Below, one piece after another: positions 1-10,900 of a stretch of DNA of 54,848 nt. The position numbers and the translations under genes are program-made. The notes under the pieces were generated by a model. That model saw only the letters and a list, made by a program, of their open reading frames with translations. It had not been told where the DNA came from and searched no databases. The stretch comes from Butyriboletus loyo (lineage: Eukaryota > Basidiomycota > Agaricomycetes > Boletales > Boletaceae). Within the stretch, counting starts at the first letter, position 1. Each line of letters starts with the position of its first letter. The stretch is from assembly GCA_038093515.1 (NCBI GenBank), contig JBBPSI010000166.1, forward strand, positions 1 through 54,848, in the 5' to 3' direction.

Positions 1-472
1 CAAAAATGGAATTTAGTTCCCACGTGTCGGCGCGAGGAAACATGTGCAAATGCTTTGGTGTGCGGGATTCACTTGAAAAGGAATTTGTTTCCCACGTGTC
101 ACAGCCCAGCACGCGAGGAACGTGCAAATGGTTTGGTGCGCAAGATTAACAAAAAAGGAATTTAGTTCCCACGCATCGGTGCTGAGGAAATGTTCACCGC
201 ACATGCGAATGCTTTGGTGCGCGGGATTCACAAAAAAGGAATTTATTTCGCACGTGTCGCAGTGCAAATGGTTTGGTGCGCAAGATTAACAAAAATGGAA
301 TTAAGTTCCCACGCGTCGGTGCTGAGGAAACGTTCACCGCACACGCAAATGCTTTGGTGCGCACAATTGACAAAGAAGGAATTTGTTTCGCACGTGTCGG
401 CGCGAGGAAATATTGACTGCACGTGCAGCCTCAACCAAAATGGAATTTAGTTCCCACGTGTCGGTGCGATTA
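1..472. repeat. Degenerate tandem repeat, about 7 units of 59-81 bp
   Basis: Seven head-to-tail units begin near 1, 72, 150, 231, 290, 371 and 436. Each opens with a variant of CAAAAATGGAATTTAGTTCC, followed by CACGTGTCGG or CACGCGTCGG, and most end with a TTTGGTGCGC block. Several units contain the palindrome CACGTG (E-box-like). The array probably continues past the left edge. The open frames across it on both strands are by-products of the repeat, and no protein family is recognisable. Confidence 0.85.
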
Positions 473-543
473 CTGCACGAATGTGGGTGTTCAGCCGAGC
501 CACATGGGAACGATGCCCATAAAAGGGCGAAAACGTGGAATAA

Positions 544-588
544 GCGAAATACGCGAAATACGCGAAATACTCGAAATACTCGAAATAC
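544..588. repeat. 9-bp minisatellite, 5 units
   Basis: Five copies of GCGAAATAC or TCGAAATAC lie in direct tandem. The same array, with six units, sits at 7664-7717 in the second copy of the module. Confidence 0.9.
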
Positions 589-659
589 GCGCGCAGCCGC
601 AAGGTACTCGAAACACCCGATGCACCCGACGCACCCGAAAAAAGCGCCGCCTACCCAGA

Positions 660-721
660 ATTCCCACGCCGTCGTCCGTTAACTTTATAGATTCCCACGC
701 CGTCGTCCGTTAACTTTATAG
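660..721. repeat. Perfect 31-bp tandem duplication
   Basis: Positions 660-690 and 691-721 are identical 31-mers beginning ATTCCCACGCC and ending AACTTTATAG. The second copy ends one base before the Helitron flanking base. The downstream promoter-like module has a single diverged copy of this block. Confidence 0.95.
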
Positions 722-722
722 A

Positions 723-753
723 CTAGCATTTCACCCGTTGTGCTTTCAGCACA
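723..753 (-). other. Helitron 3' terminus: hairpin plus CTAG
   Basis: On the minus strand the sequence reads TGTGCT-GAA-AGCACA (739-753, perfect 6-bp stem), then 12 nt, then CTAG at 723-726, then T. A short hairpin about 10-12 nt before CTRR is the known termination signal of Helitrons. Confidence 0.85.
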
Positions 754-856
754 GGTTGGAGACAGTAAATTCAGAGATTCCATATACAATCAGTTGAATC
801 TTTCAGCACAGGTTGGAAATAGTAAAGTCAGACATTCCATATACAATCAGTTGGGT
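743..856. repeat. 57-bp subterminal direct repeat in the Helitron
   Basis: Positions 743-799 and 800-856 are two similar copies, each starting CTTTCAGCACAGGTTGGA and containing ATTCCATATACAATCAGTTG. Only the outer copy can form the terminal hairpin, because the inner copy lacks the matching arm. Confidence 0.8.
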
Positions 857-883
857 ATGGGTATATGTAATATACAATGTCAA

Positions 884-3800
884 TCAGATCTCTAAGTTTC
901 TATATACTTCATTCCAAACTACATTTGTGGTCTTGGTACTATTTTCTTCATCTTCTGGGAAAAGTACCTTGATGTTCCTGGGATGACTACACCTTGAAAG
1001 TGCCACATAGAGTTGTCCATGAGAGAAAACAGGGGAGCTCAGGTTCAGACCAACATGCTTCACTGTCTGTCCTTGTGACTTGTTGATTGTCATTGCATAG
1101 GCCAGATGAACAGGAAACTGCAATCGACGAAAGGGAACAGGGGAATCTTCAAGACCAGTGTTCAGAGCCATGCGAGGGATAAAGACAGTGGTGTTGACAT
1201 TCTCTTGATTGCCATTCAATACACGACACTCCAGGATCCGGCGAGTAGATCTTATGAGCCTCAAGCGAGTACCATTGTAGAGACCATGGACAGGATCCAA
1301 ATTGCGCAACAGCATGAGGGGTGCACCATTCTTGAGCTCCAGTTTATGCAGGGGAAATCCAGAGGGGTTGATGGTATGCAGGATCTCTGGTTGGATATAC
1401 TCATATTCTCTCTCAGTGGCAGAGTCAGAACTGAGATAGGTGACCTTCTCTTGAGGAGCCACAGAGTCCAGAATGGTGGAGTTGATCTCATGAATCTGGG
1501 TATTCCTAGGAGACAGGATGGTACGATCTAGGAAGTATTGATCAGGCAGCTGTTGATCCTGGACAGGTGCAAGAAGTTGGGAGTAGAGGGCATTGATGAG
1601 GGAAGCCATATCAGCACCACAATGCATGTGTTGAGGTAGCTCCAAGTCTCCATCAGTAATTCCTATCTGAAGTAGTTGCTGGGCCCATGCATCACATTCT
1701 GGATCCTGGCCAAGTCGCATGTTCTGGTGGAGATAGTGTACAGTCATGCTTGCCCAGAGGTTGGAGTGGGTGAGAGTGGCAGGAACAATCTGTTCTCTTG
1801 CACCATGCTGGATCACAGGGAGAGTTTGCCTGAAGTCACCACCAAGCAGAGTGGTAATTCCTCCAAATGGTTGATTCTGGTTCATCAGGTCACGCAGAGA
1901 ACGATCTACACATTCCACCACATGACGATGTTGAGAGGCAGCTTCATCCCAGATGATGAGAGAGGTCCTTTGAATGAGTTGATGGTGAACATCATCCTTC
2001 TTGATATTGCAGGTACTCTGCTCATGGCAAGGAATGGGGATCTTGAAGCGAGAATGGGCAGTACGACCACCAGGAAGAAGAAGTGAAGCAAGGCCAGTGG
2101 AGGCCACACAGAGGACAATTCTCTCTCTTGAACGAACAGCAGCTGAAATAAGTTGGGCCAGATAGGTCTTGCCACATCCACCACCACTGTGAAGGAAGAA
2201 CATGGATCCATGAGAGTTGAGAACACTGTCCATTGCTGCATGGTAGAGAGCACTCTGGTGAGCATTCAGAGTGGGTAGTGCCCTATCAACAAATTGCTGC
2301 AACTCCTGGATGTTGAATGCCTGCTGTTCATTGATGAGCTGGTTTCCCTCCTGGATACCCCAATTGCCTTGTGGCCTAGGCATGGCTGGATAGTCAAGCA
2401 AGCTTTTGCCATGTCTTCTCAGGTCCTGGGCTATGAGATGCAAGCCATAGTCATATATCTGCTCCTGGGTTGGCTCTGGAATATGCAGGGTGTGGATGAG
2501 GCGATGACGAAGATCATCACAGAGATTGTCCTTGGATGCTTCCCACAACTGATCAGGGTCCACAGGAGAGCAATGGACCAGTATGACAATGAAGAGATGG
2601 CGAAGTTGAAAGCCCATGCTAAAGTGGGCAGCCTCCTGTAAACACAGCAGCCACTCTCTGTCATCTTGCAAGAGACCAAGTGCACGACAGGCCTCCTTGA
2701 AGGAATCATGGAGTTGACCATTGACAGTACGAAGATGCTCATAGGAGGTAGCACCTAGGAGAAAATGAATATTTAGTTCTGCTCCATCTAAATCATAACC
2801 AATCTCACCTTTGACCACAGTGAGCAGAAGGCGCAAGTAGAAGGCTTCACCAGCTGAGGGAGGAATGCTATACATGCGTCCAATGGCCTTGTATCTTTGA
2901 CGAATCTTCCAGATGGCAGTACTCTTGTTCCAGACAAAGTACTTGGGAAACTCCTGATAGAGGTGGTTGTGTGCTCCAGCAGCAATGAGCTCAGGATTTG
3001 CATTGGCCTTGAACCATCCAAGCAGTTGAGTGTCCTTGGCATTGTTGACCACATTGTCTATTTGAGCTTCAGCACGAAAAACAATGGACTGCTGGCCAGG
3101 GAGATGAACTGAGAGACGATAGACTGCTGGCCATTCCATGTGCATGGGAAACTCCAAGATATTGTGGCAAGCCTGGGTGGAAGAGACATATCTGGCATCA
3201 AGATAGGAGCGAATTTCATCATGACCTTCTGTCTGAATGGTGGCACGATCTGGACCCTTGTAGATGTACTTGTGAATGTACTTGACAGCCTTGATAGAGC
3301 CACAGACTTCCAAGTTGATGTGACAGTCAAATTGGACCAACAGCTCTCTTGGATGAGGAACAACATCCTTGTTGCTGAAGACATCCTGACGCTTTTGAAC
3401 AGTCCTGCCATTGTCAGGGCGAGCATAGTCAGGGTAGCCATCCTCCTTGATGATGGTGTGATCAGAGAACTGCTTTGGAAAGCGCTTCTTGCAAGCACCA
3501 CCCTCCAAGCATCTTTGGGGAGAACAGGGGCCATGGAGCATGCACTTGATGACAGCAGAGTGAAGTTGGGGATGGATGTCAGGGTCTGGGATCTGTGCTG
3601 AGATGAGAGCATCCACTTGCTCCACAGTACGAATCTTGTCTTGTTCCTCCAAGAAGATCAACAGATGCATGTGAGGCAAGCCACGCTTCTGATATTCAAT
3701 GGTGTAGACCAGGCCAGCCACTTGACCAAAGTAGCCATCACGAATCTTCTTCACCAAAGCTTGCTGCTTGCCATGGAAGACACGTGTCACCAGATCAGGC

Positions 3801-6657
3801 CTATCCACAGTAGATTGACCTACAGGATGGTCAGACTTGTAAATAATCAAATCTAATGAGACACATACCTGGAAGCAGATTTTGAGTAATCTCTGGCCAG
3901 CTCCCATTGGCAGTCATGGTGAGGAAAAGGTCAGGCTTTCTGTATTCTCTACAGATGGCCAAGGAGTCTTGAAGCAGCTGCTGCATGTGGCGAGGCCCAC
4001 CCTTGTGAGTGGAAGGAAGAATGACACGACCAACTTGGGCCATGTCTTGACCAGCATCTTGACCCATACGATCCCTCAAGCCTTGATACAGATCAGCTCT
4101 AAGCTTTGTCTGATTGTTGGCAGCCCAGGTAAGATTGCACTGATCAATGGAAGCCCAAGCATCACAGACCAACTGCTGGAACAGTCTTGCCCCTTTGAAG
4201 AGATTGGGTGGCTCAAATGCTGGTGGTCGAATATGCAACCTGTAGGCATACCAAAGCAGCTGGGTGACCTTCTTGGAGCGATGTGGATGACCATTGTTTA
4301 GCTGAAGTGGAATATTGAGATGCCAGCCCTCTTCTCCATGTGGAAAGAGAAGGACATAGTGGAGAGGAAGGTAGGAGGGATGGAGGTTGCTGATGCGACG
4401 TAGACCACCACCTTGAAGGCGTAGAATGATGTCACGCTGTACTCTGACATTCTCTGAACCATCTCCAGGAATTATGGCAGCTATCTCTTCCACAGTAGGC
4501 AGGTTGTATCTCCTGGCATCAGCTGCCTGTTGCAAGCAAAGCCTCATGCGAACATCAGTATGCTCCTCTGCAGGCTTGGCCTATTTTATATTATAAGTAT
4601 GTTTGTTGGAAAGAGAGAGATCAATTGCTACTGACCTGCATGATTTCATATGCCTGCTTGTAGAGAGGAGCATATGGATGAATTTCCCTTAGGGTGGTAT
4701 GCAGATCCAGCAAGATGGCACCATCCAGTTGAGGGTTGCGTTGAACTCGTCTATCAGTTGCCTCCTGTGGGTCATAGATGTAGAGCTGAGCATAGGAAGG
4801 CTGCAGTCCATCTGGTGGCATGAGGGCACCCATGAGATGGTGAAGTGTACCATGGATACGAAAAGCATTTGGCCCAGAGCCTTGAACAGTTTGGTTGTCC
4901 ATGTCAGCACCCACAGAAGTAAATGCCAGGGCATTGTTGTATTGACGAATTTTCTTTCTGAACTGCCTATGGTCTTGGGGATCATCAAACAGATTCTGTA
5001 GGGCATGTGGCCATTGTTGTATGGGAGGAAGGTTGACTTGACCCTGGAGACAGCATGTTCCAAAGCGAGGATTACGAACACCAGAGTTGGCCAGCTTTTC
5101 TGAGATGAAATGCAGAGCATGGCAATTGGGACACTGAATGTCCATTGGTCCAAGGGAGTGGGGTAGGACAGGCTCAGCATATATCTGGCCACCAGGTGGA
5201 ATATGGTGTGGAGGCTGAGGATGGATGGAATCTTCAGAGTCACTTGAGCTGGAATCAGATGGATCAGGATTGGGATTGGGAGGTGGATTTGGAGGGAGCC
5301 TTGGAGCAGGTCTTGGTGATGGACTTCTGGATCTTGATGGTCTGGCAGATGGGGAAGGAGGTGGGCTTGGATCTGGATCTGGGCTGGGAGGTGGATGTGG
5401 AAATCTTGGAGCAGGACCTGGTATGGGAGAAGGAGGAGGAGGGCCAGGATCAGGATCATTATGGGATTGTTGCCTTTGCTGATCTTGCTCATATTGTTCT
5501 GCTGAGCGTTGGCTATATTCATGGAGTGCTTCTGAAAGCAAAGCTTGGGAGAGTTGTTGTACCTGCTGTATTGCATTCTGCTCCTGAAGCTGATGTTCCT
5601 CCTCCTGCTGGCGTAGTGCATGCTGTTGCTCTTCTAGATGTCTCTGATGTTCCAGCTGCTGATGATATACTGCTTGCTGTTGTTGTTCAAGATGTCTTTG
5701 ATGTTCCAGCTCCTGCTGTTGTAATATCTGCCTCTGGACTTGTTGAAGCCTTAATTGCTCAGCTCTCTGTTGATGCAAAGCCTGTTGCTGCATTTCAAAA
5801 AGCCTTTGGTTCTCTACCTCCTGCTGACGCAAAGCTTGTTGCTGTTCTTCAAAGAGCCTGAAACGGTCTGCCTCCTGATGACGCAAAGCCTGTTGCTGCT
5901 GTTCAAAGAGCCTGAAATGATCTGCCTCCTGATAGCGCAAAGCTTGTTGCTGTTCTTCAAAAAGCCTGAAATGGTCTGCCTCCTGATGGTACAAAGCCTG
6001 TTGCTGCTGTTCAAGAAGCCTTTGATGTTCAGCTTCTTGTCTTTGCAAGTGTTCATGTTGCAACTGCACTGCATGGAGACGTTCCTGTTCTTGTTGTTGT
6101 ACCCTCATCAAATGAAAGTGAGCCTGAGCTTGCTGAGCTTGCCACTGCCTCTCCTGATTAAAATCAATGACATGTTGGTGACTTTGTAAATTTTGTGGAG
6201 GAGGGTATGAAGGACCAGCTTGGGCAGCAGCAGGGGGCTGGGCAGAGGAACGATTGTGTCTTCGGTTTCGTCTTCCTTCATGAGCATGATTAAATCCTTC
6301 TAGCAAGCGAGCACTATAATCCACTCTGGCACCCATTTGAGGAAAATGCTGAGGTGGAGGTGGAGGTGGAGGCTGAGGAAATGGTTGATAGCCCATGGAG
6401 TGATGTGGTGGCTGATAGATCTGGAATGGCTGAGGAATAGGAGGTAGTGGCTGAGGTGGTGGTGAGGATGGGATATTGACTGGAGGAGGAGAATGCTGCA
6501 TCCGGTGCATACGTTGCATCTCATGATGTTCAATCAAATGACGTGGCATGCCAGGGTATTGATGAATTGGCACAGGAGGGTGATTCTGAAATTCATATCT
6601 TAGCATTTTATACCCAACCCAGAACAGAAAGTAACCCACAATCAAAGCAGCAGGCAT
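884..6657 (-). CDS. Helitron Rep-helicase transposase
   Basis: The protein nicks, replicates and strand-transfers the element by rolling-circle transposition. Three exons are read: 6657-4636, 4580-3869 and 3819-884, with GT-AG introns 4581-4635 and 3820-3868, joining in frame to 1889 residues. The N-terminal third is Pro- and Gln-rich with repeated QQQQAL(R/H)xQEA coiled-coil units. Next comes a Helitron-type Cys-rich start (CPNC...CC) near residue 500, then the Helitron-like N domain (RRYNLPT, FLTMTANGSWPEI). The HUH motif is PHMHL (about 961-963), and the paired tyrosines lie in KYIHKYIYKG (about 1094). The PIF1/SF1 helicase has Walker A GGGCGKT (about 1460), IIWDEA, GGDFRQTLP and a C-terminal NKSQGQT...VALSRC. 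The frame stays open upstream of Met 6657 to a likely acceptor at 6779, so an additional 5' exon is possible. No stop or frameshift is seen. Confidence 0.93.
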
Positions 6658-7571
6658 AGCAGCCTGAACAGAAGAACGTGGATGGCGACGGGAGGGAGGA
6701 GAGCCAAGCTGGCGTTGAGCTCGTTCAGCTTGGCGAGAAGCATTCTGGGCACGCTGAGGAGAGGTAGGAGGAGAAGACCTAAATATCTCTATATATCAGA
6801 AATGCAATACCAACCACAAATTGAAAATACTTACATTCTGAGACAAAGAGAATTCTGAATAGACCAAGCTGAAATCCAGAATCCAGAAGTAGGCCAAGCT
6901 AAAGGCAGAAAGAACCCAAGGAAAAGAAGGAGTAGGCAAGGCTTGAGGTGCAAGGAAGCCAAGGATGCACAGAATCACTTTGCCTTACTCAGTGCCAAGA
7001 GCTACTCAAGGTAACCAAGCCAGGTGTATGACAGAGCTAAAGGCAAGAAGCCTGAGACAGAGTGAGAAGAAATGACAGATAGAACACCTGTCAGATCTCC
7101 CTAATCACCAACAGCGTCTCTGATCTGTTGTGCTATCAGAGGTCTCAGCCTGAAAAGGCCTTGGCAACCAGCGGACACACAGAGTTGAATCTGTGAAGCT
7201 AGGTAGTAGAGACTTGATCAAAGGACAGCTTTGAACAGAGAATTGACCACTGCAATTCCAGCCAAAAGACAATATCCAAGCACTTCTACCCAACAATTGG
7301 TTTTAACTCTCAAGCACTGTATGATAAAGCCAAGGTCAACTGCCTAATCCAAGGACTAACCCTTCAGTCAACAGAAAACTCTTATCTGATCTCTTATCTG
7401 ATGATGAGCCAGACAGCCATCAGGAGCTGCCAGGGACTTACATACAGTTGTAAAGATCTGTTGTGTTATCTGTGATAGTCAAACCACCAGAAAATCCCAA
7501 GAGAAAGAAGAAGAATGTGTTGTGGTAGGTGAGTCGGGTGATGGTAGGTGAGCAGGCTGCGTCGGGAGTGA
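6658..7571 (-). other. 5' part of the Helitron, leader and possible upstream exon
   Basis: The sequence just upstream of Met 6657 stays in frame back to 6778. There a good acceptor (ATTTAG) pairs with a GTAAGT donor at 6834 to give a 56-nt intron. The exon before it (from 6835 up) has no start in the matching phase that I can defend, so it may be untranslated leader. The rest of the stretch shows only short open frames and no recognisable domain. Confidence 0.5.
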
Positions 7572-7611
7572 TTACATAAGCGCGCGCGTTATGGCGCATG
7601 GGGCATCGTGC

Positions 7612-7883
7612 TCAGGCGAGCCACATGGGAACGATACCCATAAAAGGGCGAAAACGTGGAAGAAGCGAAATACTCGAAATACTCGAAATACTCGAAATAC
7701 TCGAAATACTCGAAGTACGCGCGCAGCCGAAAGGTACCCGAAACACCCGAAAAACGCGCCGCCTACTCACACTTTCCCCCGCGTACGCGCGCAGCCGAAA
7801 GGTACCCGACACACCCGAAAGACGCGCCGCCTACTCACACTTTCCCCCGCCCTCCTCCGTTCACTTTATTGGATATACTGTTG
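7612..7883 (+). promoter_or_regulatory. Promoter-like module upstream of helicase A
   Basis: This is the second copy of the module at 484-722. It holds the TATA-like CCCATAAAAGGGCG near 7638-7651, six 9-bp microrepeats, and two tandem 68-bp units at 7715-7850. It ends about 70 nt before the helicase A start codon. Helicase C, the near-identical paralogue, lacks this module, so the two genes probably have different control. The promoter role is inferred from position. Confidence 0.5.
7664..7850. repeat. 9-bp minisatellite plus 68-bp tandem duplication
   Basis: Six 9-bp units of the TCGAAATAC type lie at 7664-7717. Two 68-bp units follow at 7715-7782 and 7783-7850, each starting GTACGCGCGCAGCCGAAAGG. 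They differ at only a few bases. Confidence 0.9.
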
Positions 7884-7950
7884 TACCACGATTTTGCTTT
7901 TTTGTGATGCAACATTCTCGTGCCCTGGTACTTGCTCGGCCAAGCCTCAC

Positions 7951-10900
7951 ATGAATCCTGCTCTTTTGAACTCTAGCCGTGTTCCTAGGCTGAAAAAACG
8001 ATTCCTCGATGTCCTATCTGGGACAGTCAAACTTGACCCCCGTGGCGCCACTCTTTTCCTAGAGGGACTCTGCGTTCAGGATGACCCAGTGGTATGCTTG
8101 AATGCAATTGCTGGGAGTGCTCACGGGCTGTCTTCAGTCCAGTCCGCATTGCGCTCCGACTTGTCCGTCGAATTCATGAATGGGTTGGGTTCCACTGTCC
8201 TGGAGTATCTCCTTAGACCTTCCGATGTAGGTGGCGAGACCCTGGACAATATCTTGTTCCATGTGGTAGAGCCACCAATCTTCTGGGATGTCTTTGTTCG
8301 CATGTTCCAACAAGGCGCGTTGAGCGAGGACGCTCAATTGGTCTTCGCTAGACTGCTCTCCCGACTCCTGACTTTACAAAACCGGGACACAACTCCTTAT
8401 CGAAACATTGCAGCTCAACCCTTCGTCCACGATAGCCTCATAGCGTCGTCCAACCACGAAATCAGAGAGACCGGACATCTCATCAAACACATTCTCTCTA
8501 GCCCCACTTCGGTGACGGCGTCTTGCGTCCTCAATGGGCGTGGTGGACGCCATGATAACGACTTTGCCCACTATCGCGACATTGCTATCCTCCCCACAGT
8601 CGACGAAATATTGTGTCAAAAGCCACCCTTCCTCCACCCAGCGTTCCATGATGAGCTGAGCGCATCAGAAACTCCGGTGGAGGATTACTTGGATAATACT
8701 TTTCGGATGCTCCGCGAGGACATGCTCTTCGACATCCGTGAGGAGCTACAAGCTACTTTACAAAAGCAGGGAAAGCATGGTGGCCCTCGTTTCACTAGCA
8801 GCATGTCTATGATCGGTCTTTATACCGGTACGAATGACCGGAAGACTCGCTGGGGCATCAAGCTGCAATGCAGCACCGACCTCGAACAGCTCAAGAACAT
8901 GAAGGACGAGCAGGCTCGGGTAAAGTTCCATACCCGGGATCCTCGTGGTTCGAAGATTTTGAGGCATCAGTCTCTTGCTTGCCTCGCTATCGGACAAGAT
9001 GTCATCAGCTTCGGGATAGTAGACCGCGTGGAGGAACTTCTAGCGTGCGAACCTCCAGTGATAGTCCTCCAGCTAAATGGCGCTGTCAATATAAGAAAGG
9101 CCCTCACATCTCTTTGCACCGCCAAGAACGTACGACTCATTCAAATCGACGCTACTACATTTTCCTTCGAGCCGGTGCTCACTGCACTAAAAAAGATGGA
9201 CTCTGTTCCGCTCGCTGAGGAGATTCTATTTTGGAAAACAGGGACACCCGTCACCGCCGTGCACAACACAGCAGCTCTGTCGCACATTATAGATACGGTT
9301 GGCTCAGATCTCTCCGTTGACCTATGCAGCCTATTGGGCCTCCCTACATCTATCCGACTAGATAAGTCTCAGGCGAGGTCTCTGATTGCAGGCCTTACGA
9401 AACGTGTGTCGTTGGTCCAAGGACCCCCAGGTGGGCATTATCGTCTTTTCGTTTAATACCATCTCACTGTTCGCGCAGGAACCGGGAAGTCTTTCATAGG
9501 GACCATTCTTGCGAAAGCAATTCACGACAAGACTCGTCAAACCATCCTTGTCGTTTGCTATACCAACCATGCGCTGGACCAGTTCCTCGGAAACCTTCTC
9601 AAGTATGGTATTCCTGAGGCATCCATAGTGCGCCTCGGTGGCCGTGCAAACGAGTCAATGGCGCATCTCTCCCTCCACAAGCAACCCCGCGGACGATTTC
9701 AGTATAACTGGGGTAGCATCAATGAACTCAAGTCGGATGCGTCACGTCGCGAACATGAGGTTAAAACCCACTTTGACGAACTGTTATCCGACCACGACAC
9801 GACCCTGATGAATTATCTAAAACTAGAATGCCACGAATTCTCCGAGGCATTCTACGTGCCACCCGATGACGAGGATGGGATGACACGTGTCGGGAAGAAT
9901 GGACAAGCTATCGACGAGGGGTATCTCTTCTCGCGTTGGACGCGAGGTCTAGACGCTGGAGTGTTGAGTGGCGAGCCTCATGTCCAAGCGTCGGCTCGGA
10001 TCTGGGGTATGGGCCACTCGGCCCGCCAGCAGCTGCTAGCAACGTGGCGGCATGAAGTCATTGCTGAGGCCACAGAGTCGATATGCCAGATTGGCCACAA
10101 GTACAATGAATTACAGGGGGCCATCAAGGAAGAGTTTGGGAAGTCAACCGTGGCAATCTTGCAGCAGAAGAGGATCATCGCTTGTACGACCACAGGGGCA
10201 GCCATCTACGCTGATGCGATCAAGGAGGCTGGTCCTCAATGTCTCTTAGTGGAAGAAGCAGGAGAGATTCTCGAAAGTCACATGTTGACTGCGTTGTCGA
10301 ACAAGGTCAATCAGATGATTCTTATCGGTGACCACAAGTGTGTCTGCGAAGTTATCTCGACTATTCGTTACTGATGGTCCTTCCCAGACAATTGCGCCCC
10401 AAAGTGAACAACTATCAATTGACTGTTGAAAAGGGTGAGGGATTTGACCTGAATCGGTCGCTTTTCGAGCGTCTTGTTCTCAGGGGCTACCCACATGAAA
10501 TCCTTTTAACGCAACATCGGATGCGCCCCGAAATCTCTGCATTCGTTCGCGAGCTCACTTACCCAGAACTTATTGATGCTCATTCGACTCATGGACGATC
10601 CGATATCCGTGGAATACAATCGAACGTTATCTTTGTAGATCATACCCATCCTGAAGACGACAACTCACTCATTGGGGACCGTTCAGATGGCGACGCCAAA
10701 GCATCAAAGCAAAACACATACGAGGTCCAGATGGTGCTGAAGATAATACGCTACCTTGTTCAACAGGGGTACAAAAGCGAGGATATTGTCGTTCTTACCC
10801 CTTATCTTGGCCAATTGCACCAGCTACGCGACGCTTTGAAGCGCGATAATGACCCGATCCTCAACGATCCGGATTCATCGGATCTCGCGCGTGCTGGCAT

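Larger units (their letters stand above)
484..722 (+). promoter_or_regulatory. Promoter-like module, upstream copy
   Basis: This stretch matches 7612-7883, the sequence directly upstream of helicase A. It has the same order of blocks: a GAGCCACATGGGAACGAT block, a TATA-like CCCATAAAAGGGCG, a 9-bp microrepeat, a GCGCAGCCG block, runs of ACCCGA, and a CCGTTNACTTTAT block. No gene follows here; the Helitron's 3' end begins immediately after. The promoter reading is inferred from the position of the second copy and the TATA-like core, with no direct evidence of transcription. Confidence 0.5.
723..7571 (-). mobile_element. Helitron rolling-circle transposon, apparently autonomous
   Basis: The element carries a multi-exon Rep-helicase gene with an HUH motif, paired tyrosines and a PIF1-type helicase. 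Its 3' terminus (low coordinate, since it is on the minus strand) has the canonical form: a 6-bp-stem hairpin at 739-753, 12 nt, then CTAG (723-726), followed by host T on the minus strand, as expected for insertion between A and T. The 5' terminus is less certain. On the minus strand a TC preceded by A occurs at 7571, which would give an element of about 6.85 kb; other TC dinucleotides nearby cannot be excluded. No captured host gene is seen. Confidence 0.85.

Noticed and set aside
1..472. CRISPR-like array
   Set aside because: Units are degenerate, vary in length, have no constant repeat with unique spacers, and the genome is clearly fungal.
5145..6189. Plus-strand frames of 85-238 residues across the Q-rich part of the Helitron protein
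   Set aside because: They are low-complexity antisense shadows of the transposase first exon, with no domain.
7591..7950. N-terminal extension of helicase A through an open frame starting at 7591
   Set aside because: The added residues are translations of 9-bp and 68-bp repeats and promoter-like sequence. Paralogues B and C start at the Met equivalent to 7951.
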